In this document: one piece after another, positions 44,097 through 52,351 of the stretch | How the letters are laid out: the number at the start of each line of letters is the position of its first letter | Position numbering within the stretch: the stretch's first letter is position 1 | Source: Kaistella jeonii | GTDB lineage: Bacteria; Bacteroidota; Bacteroidia; Flavobacteriales; Weeksellaceae | NCBI RefSeq assembly: GCF_000812865.1 | Contig: NZ_JSYL01000002.1 | Span: 124,001-188,000 of the forward strand | Length of the DNA: 64,000 bases | Direction: 5' to 3' | Translations under genes and position numbers: made by a program | The notes under the pieces: generated by a model | What the model was told of the DNA's origin: nothing | Seen by the model: the letters and a program-made list of their open reading frames with translations, nothing else | Databases searched by the model: none

Positions 44097-44239
44097 ACGA
44101 TTTTATCTATAGAAGCAAATTTAGTCAAAATGTTTAAAATTCCGGTTGAAGCGGGCAATTATTATATCTAAAAGGAAATTATGTTGAATTAGAGAAAAAA
44201 TTGGCCTTTCTACTATTTTATTTTCCTGTTAAAAATATG

Positions 44240-44249
44240 TAATTTTGCA
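44240..44249 (+). promoter_or_regulatory. -7 promoter element of lpxK
   Basis: TAATTTTGCA, 4 bp upstream of the ATG at 44254. Its TTG (44245-44247) is a false earlier start. Confidence 0.45.
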
Positions 44250-44253
44250 GGCT

Positions 44254-45279
44254 ATGAAAAGATGGTATCTCTACCCTTTTTCCCTTGGTTATCATTTCGT
44301 AACAAGTCTAAGAAACTTAATGTATGATTGGGGAATCTCAAAATCGACCACATTTAAAACTCCGATCATCAATGTCGGAAATCTTTCGGTGGGCGGAAGC
44401 GGAAAATCTCCGATGGTCATGTATCTGGCAGAATTTTTATCCAAAACTTACAAAACCGGCGTGCTTTCCCGGGGTTACGGACGAATCACCAAAGGTTACG
44501 GAATAACAAATTACGACAGCAATTATAAAACAGTAGGCGACGAAGCAATGCAGCTTTTTGAAAGATTCAAAAATAAATTTGTCATTGGTGTTTCTGAAGA
44601 AAGAGTTCCGGGCGCAAAAAAAATGATCGATGATATGGATCTGAATGTTTTGGTTTTAGATGACGCTTATCAGCACAGAGCCATCAAACCTGGATTTAAT
44701 ATTTTGATGACCGATTATAATGATCCTTATTTTAAAGATTTTCTTCTTCCTGCAGGAGATTTAAGAGAAAGCAGAAGTGGCGCAAGAAGAGCTCAGATCA
44801 TCATGGTTTCAAAGTGTCCGAATGATTTAACGGACGAAAAAAAGCAGTATTATATTTCGAGAATAAAACCGCAACATCATCAAAAAGTATTTTTTTCGAG
44901 CATTGGTTATGATGAAAATGTATACGCACACAATCAATTTCTACCCGATAATAATTTAAGTTATTACGATATCTTATTAATTACAGGAATTGCAAACCCG
45001 AAACCGTTGCTAAATCACTTGTCGAAATTTTCGCAGCGTGTAAAACATTTAAAATTTAAAGATCACCATAATTTCAGCGATCAGGATATTAAAAACATTA
45101 TTGCGGAGTACAAAAAATTAGGCGAATACAAACTCATTCTCACTACAGAAAAGGATTATGTACGGCTGAAAACTTTTGATTATCTTCGGGAACTTGTTTA
45201 TTATTGGCCGATCAATGTTCATATTGACAAAAAGGAAGAGTTTAACCAAATCATTCTCAGTTATGTTAGCAAAAATTAA
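44254..45279 (+). CDS. lpxK: Tetraacyldisaccharide 4'-kinase
   Basis: A 341-residue P-loop kinase. The Walker A region is GNLSVGGSGKSPMVMYLAEF (an SGGSGK-like loop), followed by LSRGYGR and LVLDDAYQHRAIKPGFNIL with the DDxxQHR catalytic motif. It adds the 4'-phosphate of lipid A at the inner membrane. I chose ATG 44254; the TTG nine bases earlier falls in the promoter. Its last 17 bp overlap the next gene. Confidence 0.93.
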   Translation: MKRWYLYPFSLGYHFVTSLRNLMYDWGISKSTTFKTPIINVGNLSVGGSGKSPMVMYLAEFLSKTYKTGVLSRGYGRITKGYGITNYDSNYKTVGDEAMQLFERFKNKFVIGVSEERVPGAKKMIDDMDLNVLVLDDAYQHRAIKPGFNILMTDYNDPYFKDFLLPAGDLRESRSGARRAQIIMVSKCPNDLTDEKKQYYISRIKPQHHQKVFFSSIGYDENVYAHNQFLPDNNLSYYDILLITGIANPKPLLNHLSKFSQRVKHLKFKDHHNFSDQDIKNIIAEYKKLGEYKLILTTEKDYVRLKTFDYLRELVYYWPINVHIDKKEEFNQIILSYVSKN

Positions 45280-46081
45280 AGAGACCGCAGATTTCATCAA
45301 AAATATTATTCAAGACACTCCCGAATTCGCAATCGTGTTAGGTTCCGGTTTGGGTGCGCTGAAAAATGAAGTTCAGGCAATTCACACTTTAGAATATCAC
45401 GATATCGCAAATTTTCCGCAAACGACTGTAGTTGGACATGGCGGCGAGTTAATTTACGGAATTTTGGAAGGTAAAAAAGTGTTGATGATGAGTGGCAGAT
45501 TTCATTATTATGAAGGTCACGATATTCAAACGGTGGTTTTCCCAATTCGGGTTTTTAATCTTTTGGGAATTAAAAACTTGATTGTTTCAAACGCTTGTGG
45601 TGGCGTAAATCCTAATTTTCATGTTGCAGATATTATGATCATTAATGATCATATTAACATGATGCCGGAACATCCTTTGCGTGGAAAAAATCTGGAAAAA
45701 TTCGGACCACGATTTGTGGATATGAGCGAACCTTACAATAAAAAAATGATTGAAGTTGCGGCAAATGTTGCGAAAGATTTAGGGATCAAAGCACATCAAG
45801 GTTGTTACGTTGCGTTGCAGGGACCAACTTTTGAAACTCCGGCAGAATATGGAATGATCAAAGCAATTGGTGGAGATGCAGTTGGAATGAGTACCGTTCC
45901 TGAAGTCATTGTCGCAAAACATCAGGGAATGAATTGCTTCGGAATTTCTATTATTACCGATGTTGGTGGACCAGATATCGCTTTTACGGTTTCTCACGAA
46001 GAAGTGTTGCAAGCTGCTGATAAAGCAATGCCCCATGTGATTAAAATCGTTAAAGGTTTGGTCAAAAATTATAACGCTTAA
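45263..46081 (+). CDS. Purine-nucleoside phosphorylase (trimeric, PunA/NP-II type)
   Basis: A 272-residue enzyme. IVLGSGLGALKNEV, VVGHGGELIYGIL, GRFHYYEGH, SNACGGVN, and GMIKAIGGDAVGMSTVPEVI are the trimeric-PNP motifs. It phosphorolyses inosine and guanosine. The true start is the ATG at 45263 (MLAKIKETADFIKN), inside the end of lpxK, not the earlier in-frame codon at 45176; overlapping starts imply translational coupling. Confidence 0.93.
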   Translation: MLAKIKETADFIKNIIQDTPEFAIVLGSGLGALKNEVQAIHTLEYHDIANFPQTTVVGHGGELIYGILEGKKVLMMSGRFHYYEGHDIQTVVFPIRVFNLLGIKNLIVSNACGGVNPNFHVADIMIINDHINMMPEHPLRGKNLEKFGPRFVDMSEPYNKKMIEVAANVAKDLGIKAHQGCYVALQGPTFETPAEYGMIKAIGGDAVGMSTVPEVIVAKHQGMNCFGISIITDVGGPDIAFTVSHEEVLQAADKAMPHVIKIVKGLVKNYNA

Positions 46082-46102
46082 TTTTCATCAAGCATATAAA
46101 TT

Positions 46103-46138
46103 AAAGAAACGCATCTTTTCGGAGATGCGTTTCTTTTT
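46103..46138. terminator. Bidirectional terminator between the PNP and NYN genes
   Basis: Stem AAAGAAACGCATCT (46103-46116) and AGATGCGTTTCTTT (46123-46136), A-rich before and T-rich after. Confidence 0.9.
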
Positions 46139-46148
46139 GTTTCAAAGG

Positions 46149-46919
46149 CTATTTTACTTTCACATAAATGTGTCGAATATTATTAACACCGGTTTCTCTT
46201 TCATCAATTTCAATCTTTCCAATACTTTTAATTAACGGCAACAATTTTGCAAAACCAAAGTTTCGCGGATCAAAATCTGGTTTTTTCTTAATGATAAAAC
46301 TGCCGAGATTTCCAAGAAAAGTCCAGCCTTCTTCGTCACCTAAATCGTTTATACTTTCCGTAATCAATTTAATGGTTTTAAAATCTACTTTACTAAGCGG
46401 TTCTTTTTTGCGCTTTGGTTTCTCCGTTTTTTTGGTAACCGTATTTTCAGGCTCTTCTGTGTGTTCTGTATTTTCTGTTTCTTCAGTGTTGTTTAAAATT
46501 TCCAAATAAATAAATTTATCGCAAGCAGAAATAAAAGGTTTTGGTGTTTTCTTTTCGCCAAATCCCATCACCATCATTCCGGCTTCCCGAAGTCTTGTCG
46601 CCAGTCTCGTAAAATCACTATCGCTGGAAACAATACAAAATCCTGTTACTTTTTCCGAATACAAAATATCCATCGCGTCAATAATTAATGCACTGTCGCT
46701 GGAGTTTTTTCCGGTCGTATAGCTGTATTGTTGGATTGGAGTAATGGCATTTTCGAGCAAAACATTTTTCCATCCAGAAACGGTTGGTTTCGTCCAGTCT
46801 GCATAAATCCTTTTAATTGTTGGAGTTCCATTTTTGGAAATTTCCTCCAACATTTCTTTCACATTTTTATAGGGCACGTTATCTGCGTCGATGAGGACTG
46901 CTAATTTTTGGTCGGTCAT
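46149..46919 (-). CDS. NYN-domain ribonuclease-like protein with OST-HTH/LOTUS domain
   Basis: A 256-residue protein. N-terminal NYN (PIN-like) domain ~1-145: KLAVLIDADNVPYKNVKEML, then SSDSALIIDAMDILYSE, and SSDSDFTRLATRLREAGM with acidic residues that would hold metal. An acidic Glu/Thr/Asn linker (~146-170) and a Lys/Arg patch (KKTEKPKRKKEPLSK) come next. The C-terminal ~75 residues (TIKLITESINDLGDEEGW onward) match the OST-HTH/LOTUS fold, an RNA-binding domain. Known: NYN-LOTUS proteins are predicted RNases. The role here, and any target RNA, is unknown. Convergent with PNP. Confidence 0.85.
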   Translation of the reverse strand: MTDQKLAVLIDADNVPYKNVKEMLEEISKNGTPTIKRIYADWTKPTVSGWKNVLLENAITPIQQYSYTTGKNSSDSALIIDAMDILYSEKVTGFCIVSSDSDFTRLATRLREAGMMVMGFGEKKTPKPFISACDKFIYLEILNNTEETENTEHTEEPENTVTKKTEKPKRKKEPLSKVDFKTIKLITESINDLGDEEGWTFLGNLGSFIIKKKPDFDPRNFGFAKLLPLIKSIGKIEIDERETGVNNIRHIYVKVK

Positions 46920-47016
46920 TATTTTTGAATTTATATAAGTTGTATGTCACTTGTAGCCAAATTTACGGCATTTATCTGAATCAATTATAAATGATGATAA
47001 TCCGAAAGCCATTCCC

Positions 47017-47026
47017 TAATTTTGCA
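47017..47026 (+). promoter_or_regulatory. -7 promoter element of dinB
   Basis: TAATTTTGCA lies 2 bp before the GTG start at 47029, so the transcript has almost no leader. Confidence 0.4.
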
Positions 47027-47028
47027 GC

Positions 47029-48111
47029 GTGCAAAACGACCGAAAAATAATTCACGTCGATATGGATGCGTTTTACGCTTCTGTGGAGCAACATGATTTC
47101 CCGGAACTGAAAGGCAAACCTTTGGCAGTCGGCGGTGGAATGTATGGTGTGGTTGCAGCCGCAAGTTATGAAGCCCGAAAATTTGGCGTCCGTTCTGCGA
47201 TGCCGGGAAGACTGGCTTTAGAAAAGTGTCCGCACTTAATTGTTGTTAAACCCCGGTTTCATCGGTATAAAGAAATTTCACAGCAAATTCGAGCGATTTT
47301 TTACGAATTCACCGATCTGGTTGAACCCCTATCGTTGGATGAAGCCTATCTCGACGTGACTGAGAATAAAAAACACATGGAATCGGCGAACGATATCGCA
47401 AGAGAAATCCGCAAGAGAATTTTTGAAGAAACAGGATTAACTGCTTCTGCGGGGATTTCGATCAATAAATTTTTGGCAAAAGTCGCTTCAGATTATAACA
47501 AACCGAACGGCCAGAAAACCATCCATCCAACGCAGATTCTGGAGTTTATGGAAGAACTTCCGATCGAGAAATTTCATGGAATTGGAAAAGTGACGGCGAA
47601 TAAAATGCATGAATTACATATATTCAAAGGAGCACATTTAAAGGAGAAATCTTTGGAAGAACTAATTCGCCTTTTTGGAAAGTCTGGAAACTACTATCAT
47701 AATGTCGTTCGCGGAATACATAACAGTGAAGTAAAACCTCATCGCATCCAGAAAAGTGTGGGTGTTGAAGAAACTTTCTGGGAAAATTTATTGGATGAAG
47801 AAGCCGTTTTTAAACAACTTAAAATCATTAGTGAAGATTTAGAAACGCGTCTTTCCAACAAAGAAATCAAAGGAAAGTCTTTAACATTAAAAATTAAATA
47901 CAAAGATTTCACAGTTTATACCAGAAGTAAAACACAAGAAATTTATTACGATAATGCAAAAGATTTTTACAAAACGGCCAAAAAACTTTGGGAACTTAGA
48001 CCTTTTGACAAACCGGTTCGGTTATTAGGATTATCACTTTCTAATTTGAATACGCAAGAGAAAAAACAAATTTCTGTTCAACTGAAAATCCCTTTTGAGG
48101 AGTTCGAGTAA
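47029..48111 (+). CDS. dinB: DNA polymerase IV (Y-family)
   Basis: A 360-residue translesion polymerase. IIHVDMDAFYASVEQ (the first catalytic Asp), AASYEARKFGVRSAMP, and LSLDEAYLDVT (the second acidic pair), then helix-hairpin-helix region with IEKFHGIGKVTANKM. It copies past DNA damage. The start is a GTG (47029) giving MQNDRKII; a TAnnTTTG sequence sits just upstream. Confidence 0.94.
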   Translation: MQNDRKIIHVDMDAFYASVEQHDFPELKGKPLAVGGGMYGVVAAASYEARKFGVRSAMPGRLALEKCPHLIVVKPRFHRYKEISQQIRAIFYEFTDLVEPLSLDEAYLDVTENKKHMESANDIAREIRKRIFEETGLTASAGISINKFLAKVASDYNKPNGQKTIHPTQILEFMEELPIEKFHGIGKVTANKMHELHIFKGAHLKEKSLEELIRLFGKSGNYYHNVVRGIHNSEVKPHRIQKSVGVEETFWENLLDEEAVFKQLKIISEDLETRLSNKEIKGKSLTLKIKYKDFTVYTRSKTQEIYYDNAKDFYKTAKKLWELRPFDKPVRLLGLSLSNLNTQEKKQISVQLKIPFEEFE

Positions 48112-48213
48112 AAATTAAAAAAAACTCTCAAATTTTTTAGTGATAACAATTTATTTTCTTCTAAAAAAATTTGGGATAATTTTTGCTATCTGAAGATTTT
48201 TAAAACTTTACTT

Positions 48214-49689
48214 ATGAACCCGACCATGATTCAGTTTTTCCATTGGTATTCCGAAGGAGATTCAAAATTATATGATGAAGCAAAAAATTCAGCGCCTTAT
48301 TTAAAAGAATTAGGAATTTCTGCAGTTTGGTTTCCACCGGCTTATAAAGGTGCAGGTGGTGGTTACTCTGTAGGTTATGATCCCTACGATTTATTTGATT
48401 TAGGTGAATTTGATCAAAAAGGAACGATCCAAACAAAATACGGAACGAAAGAACAATATTTAGATTCTTGCAAAACTTTGCAGGAGAATGGCATTTCAAT
48501 TATTGCAGATATTGTCCTTAATCATAAAGCAGGTGGCGACGAAAAAGAGAAGTTTCATGCGGTAAAAGTGAATCCTGAAAACCGTCAACAAAATATTTCT
48601 GAACCTTTTGAAATAGAATCTTACACTAAATTTACATTTCCGGGGAGAGGTGAGAAATATTCAAATTTCAAATGGAATTTTCAATGTTTTTCTGGAGTTG
48701 ATTTTGCTGAAGGTCAGGAAAAAGGAATTTACCAAACCATCAATGATTATGGTGATGGTTGGGAAGAAATGATTGATGATGAAAAAGGAAATTATGATTA
48801 TCTGATGTACGATGATATCGATCAAAGAAATCCTTTTGTACGCGAAGAACTGAATAACTGGGGAAAATGGTACCACGATCAGGTTCATTTTGATGGTGTT
48901 CGTTTGGATGCCGTGAAACATCAATCTCCCGAATTTTATCAGGAATGGCTTTACAAATTACGAGTTAACACGGGGAAAAATGTTTTCGCGGTTGGAGAAT
49001 ATTGGGCTCCGGGAGAATTGCCACTTTTGGAGAAATATATTGAAGCCACAGAAGGGTCTATGAGTTTGTTCGATTCATCATTGCACCGCAATTTTCATGT
49101 CGCTTCTTTGGAAGGTGCAGCGTATGATTTAAGAAAAATATTTGATGATACTTTGACTTTAGCCAACCCACTTTTATCGGTAACGTTGGTTGATAATCAC
49201 GATACGCAACCACTGCAAGCATTAGAAGCGCCTGTAGAAAAATGGTTCAAACCTTTGGCATACGCATTAATTTTATTGAGGAAAGATGGTTATCCATGCG
49301 TTTTTTATCCCGATTTATTTGGCGCAAATTATACCGATAAAGACAAAGAAGGCAATGATCAGGAAATATTTTTAGATAAAGTAGAAAAAATCGAAGAACT
49401 GTTAAAAGCCCGTCAACAATTTGCTTACGGAAATCAGCGGGATTATTTTGAAGATGCCAATTGTTTAGGTTGGATTCGCGAAGGTGATGAAGATCATAAT
49501 GGTTGCGCAGTTGTTCTAAGCAACAAAGATGCTTATACAAAAGCCATGGAAATGGGTAAACAATATGCGGGGAAAAATTTTTATGATTTTGTGGGTTGGT
49601 TTCCAGATAAAGTGACCATCGATGAAAATGGTTGGGGAAGTTTCCCAGTTCCGGCTGGAAATGTTTCTATTTGGGTTCCGGAAGATTAA
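48214..49689 (+). CDS. Cytoplasmic alpha-amylase (GH13)
   Basis: A 491-residue protein with no signal peptide, so it is intracellular. GH13 conserved regions: DIVLNHKAGGD (I), GVRLDAVKH (II, nucleophile Asp), GEYW (III, acid/base Glu) and VDNHDTQ (IV). The resemblance is to the E. coli AmyA-type, which breaks maltodextrins or glycogen in the cytoplasm. Calcium-binding Asp/Asn residues are at the usual sites. It has no linked glycogen genes nearby. Confidence 0.9.
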   Translation: MNPTMIQFFHWYSEGDSKLYDEAKNSAPYLKELGISAVWFPPAYKGAGGGYSVGYDPYDLFDLGEFDQKGTIQTKYGTKEQYLDSCKTLQENGISIIADIVLNHKAGGDEKEKFHAVKVNPENRQQNISEPFEIESYTKFTFPGRGEKYSNFKWNFQCFSGVDFAEGQEKGIYQTINDYGDGWEEMIDDEKGNYDYLMYDDIDQRNPFVREELNNWGKWYHDQVHFDGVRLDAVKHQSPEFYQEWLYKLRVNTGKNVFAVGEYWAPGELPLLEKYIEATEGSMSLFDSSLHRNFHVASLEGAAYDLRKIFDDTLTLANPLLSVTLVDNHDTQPLQALEAPVEKWFKPLAYALILLRKDGYPCVFYPDLFGANYTDKDKEGNDQEIFLDKVEKIEELLKARQQFAYGNQRDYFEDANCLGWIREGDEDHNGCAVVLSNKDAYTKAMEMGKQYAGKNFYDFVGWFPDKVTIDENGWGSFPVPAGNVSIWVPED

Positions 49690-49764
49690 ATTCTTTTATT
49701 ACTTCTTTAACATCAATTCCTTTTACAACACCTTACCTTTGCTCTTTAAAAGAGAAAAAATTAT

Positions 49765-50823
49765 ATGAATACATTTAACGTAAAAGCATACGGAACTACT
49801 TCTAAAGATGATGATTTGAAAGAAATGCAAATCGAACGGCGAGAACTTACCGCGACTGATATTGAAATTGAAATTTTATTTTGTGGCGTTTGTCACAGTG
49901 ATTTGCATACTGCCAGAAATGATTGGGGCGGAACGAAATACCCTTCTGTTCCAGGACATGAGATCGTAGGAAGAATTACCAAAGTTGGATCTGATGTTAC
50001 CAAATTTAATGTAGGCGATTTAGCCGGAGTTGGTTGTTTAGTCGATTCCTGCAAAGAATGCGAAAGTTGTAAGCAGGATTTAGAACAATACTGTTTAACC
50101 GGTTCCACCGGAACTTATAACGGTGCAGATAAACATTTGCAAGGTCATACGTTCGGAGGATATTCTGAAAAAGTCGTTGTTACTGAAGCATTCTGTTTGA
50201 AAATTCCAGAAAATTTAGACTTGAAAGCAGTTGCTCCTTTATTGTGTGCTGGTATTACAACCTGGTCACCTTTGAAACACTGGAATGTAAAAGAAGGCAG
50301 CAAAGTTGCAGTCGTAGGTCTAGGCGGATTGGGTCACATGGCGATTAAGTTAGCAAAAGGTTTAGGTGCAGAAGTAACTTTATTTTCTAGAAGCCCGGAT
50401 AAAATTCAGGACGCTTTGGATTTAGGTGCAGATACAGTCGTGATTTCTACCTACGATAACGAAATGGAAAGTGTAAAAGGAAAATTCGATTTGATCATCG
50501 ATACCGTTCCTTATGATCACGACATTAATCCTTATGTTGCTACTTTGAACATCAGTGGAACTTTAGTTTTGGTCGGATACATCGGTAAAATGGAAGAAGC
50601 ATTATTTACTCCTCCTATGATTTTGGGAAGAAGATCTGTTGCGGGTTCTGTGATCGGTGGAATTAAAGAAACTCAGGAAATGCTTGATTTCTGCGGTGAA
50701 CATAATATTTTGCCGGAAATCGAAATGATCAACATGCAGGATATTAATGAAGCTTATGAAAGAATGTTGAAAAGCGATGTTCGCTATCGTTTTGTGATTG
50801 ATATGCAGTCTTTAAAAAATTAG
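49765..50823 (+). CDS. Zinc-dependent NAD(P) alcohol dehydrogenase (CAD/YahK-like)
   Basis: A 352-residue medium-chain dehydrogenase. The catalytic zinc site has CGVCHSDLH and GHEIVG; the structural zinc site has four cysteines in CKECESCKQDLEQYC. The Rossmann motif is GLGGLGHMAIKLAKGLG. This group reduces aldehydes (cinnamyl-alcohol type) with NADPH. The natural substrate is not known. It begins 75 bp after the amylase in the same direction, though no functional link is obvious. Confidence 0.92.
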   Translation: MNTFNVKAYGTTSKDDDLKEMQIERRELTATDIEIEILFCGVCHSDLHTARNDWGGTKYPSVPGHEIVGRITKVGSDVTKFNVGDLAGVGCLVDSCKECESCKQDLEQYCLTGSTGTYNGADKHLQGHTFGGYSEKVVVTEAFCLKIPENLDLKAVAPLLCAGITTWSPLKHWNVKEGSKVAVVGLGGLGHMAIKLAKGLGAEVTLFSRSPDKIQDALDLGADTVVISTYDNEMESVKGKFDLIIDTVPYDHDINPYVATLNISGTLVLVGYIGKMEEALFTPPMILGRRSVAGSVIGGIKETQEMLDFCGEHNILPEIEMINMQDINEAYERMLKSDVRYRFVIDMQSLKN

Positions 50824-50842
50824 AACTATTCGAAACTTATAT

Positions 50843-50876
50843 AAATCCAGTTGAAATATTCAGCTGGATTTTTTTG
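50843..50876. terminator. Bidirectional terminator between the dehydrogenase and phosphodiesterase genes
   Basis: AATCCAGTTGAA (50844-50855) and TTCAGCTGGATT (50859-50870) with one wobble; T-run follows. Confidence 0.85.
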
Positions 50877-50881
50877 TGAAA

Positions 50882-52147
50882 TTATTTAAGAATCGCTTTT
50901 GCTACTTTTTGAGTTCCATCGATGGGTTCTGTAATTTTTAATCCTAAAATATCGGTAACAATCGGATAAACATTTACATTCTGAAATTCCCCAATTTCTT
51001 TATCTTTCTTAAAAGCTGGACCGAAAGCTACGAAAACCGCTTTCATTTCCGGAACCTCGTAAGGATTGTACCCATGTTTTCCGGATGAGGTTTTTTTGCC
51101 TTTTTCTAAAAATATTTTGGAAGGTTTCGGAACGATTAAAATTTGTCCGATTCTGTTGTAACGATCGTCTCGCTGGCCAAAATTTAATTTCCGTGGAAAT
51201 CTTTTGTCCAAATAAACATCGTAGTTATTGGTTTTATTTTTCTTCAATGCCCTATAAACCGCTTTTACTTCTCCAGGATCTTTAACCTCAACCCGCAGTA
51301 AAGTTTGGGAATTATAGAAATCAAAACGTTTCTTATCAAACAAAATTTCTGGAATTTCAAGAGGTTTTTCAGTATCAACTTTTATCATTCCATGATCTGC
51401 TACAAAAATAAAATTAATATTTTTCAGACCTAACTCCTTTACTTTTTCCACTAATTTTTTAAGGGCATCATCTATTAAATGAACGGCTTTTTCGGTTTCC
51501 GGAGAATCTGGTCCGAAACGATGTCCTGCTGCATCCACTTCAGGGAAATAAAGAGAAATAAAGTGGGGCCGATTTTCCTCCGGTAATTTTAACCAATTGA
51601 TCACCTTATCTACTTTTTCGTTTGGACTGAATTTCTCATGATAGTGGTAATAATAACTTGATCTCATTCCTCCCGCATCACTTGCCGAACCCACCCACAT
51701 CATTGAAGCGGAAAGCACTCCTTCTTTTTCCGCCAAACTCCAAAGTGGAATTCCGCCGTACCAGGAACCATCTTCTGCATTTTCTTTGCTGCTCATGGCG
51801 TAGAATTTCTGCTTTTTGTAATCATAGAAATAATTATCGATCAAACCATGATGCGCAGGATACAAACCCGTAATTAAACTCCAGTGATTCGGGAAAGTAA
51901 TGGAGGGAAAACTCGGAATCATGGCTTTTGCAGCAACGCCGATTTTAGCATAATTGAGAATGTTTTCAGCTTTATATTTTTTAGCATAATCATATCTAAA
52001 ACCATCTGCAGATATTAAAATGACATAAGGTTTCGCAAGCGCTTCAACTGAATTTTTTCTGTTCGGTACAACAACTTGCGCGGTATCTGTTTGTGCAGAT
52101 CCAACTATAAAAAGCACTGAAAACAAGAGAGCAAATAATTTTTTCAT
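50882..52147 (-). CDS. Secreted nucleotide pyrophosphatase/phosphodiesterase (alkaline phosphatase superfamily)
   Basis: A 421-residue protein with signal peptide (LFALLFSVLFIVGSAQ). The metal site includes ISADGFRYDYAKKY and the nucleophile threonine in SITFPNHWSLITGLYPAHHG; later metal ligands are in DAAGHRFGPDSPET and VADHGM, and GKHGYNPYEVPEM. This is the ENPP type, which cleaves nucleotide or phosphodiester bonds outside the inner membrane. A TACATTTG element is on the minus strand (52172-52165). Confidence 0.92.
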   Translation of the reverse strand: MKKLFALLFSVLFIVGSAQTDTAQVVVPNRKNSVEALAKPYVILISADGFRYDYAKKYKAENILNYAKIGVAAKAMIPSFPSITFPNHWSLITGLYPAHHGLIDNYFYDYKKQKFYAMSSKENAEDGSWYGGIPLWSLAEKEGVLSASMMWVGSASDAGGMRSSYYYHYHEKFSPNEKVDKVINWLKLPEENRPHFISLYFPEVDAAGHRFGPDSPETEKAVHLIDDALKKLVEKVKELGLKNINFIFVADHGMIKVDTEKPLEIPEILFDKKRFDFYNSQTLLRVEVKDPGEVKAVYRALKKNKTNNYDVYLDKRFPRKLNFGQRDDRYNRIGQILIVPKPSKIFLEKGKKTSSGKHGYNPYEVPEMKAVFVAFGPAFKKDKEIGEFQNVNVYPIVTDILGLKITEPIDGTQKVAKAILK

Positions 52148-52351
52148 TGGTTCGAATTGGTTAACAAATGTAAAGGAAATCGATTAAAATAAGATGAACT
52201 AAATATTTTTAAAATTATAGATTTCTGCTTTACATTAGAGAAGAATTCGAGATTTAAAATATTGAATTTTATGACCTTCATAACAAAAATAGAAAATGAG
52301 TTAAATCTTGTTAAGAAAATACTACATTTGTGAAGATTTCTATTCTTTATT

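Noticed and set aside
45176-45262. Longer purine phosphorylase N-terminus
   Set aside because: It lies wholly inside lpxK in another frame; the ATG at 45263 matches the family start.
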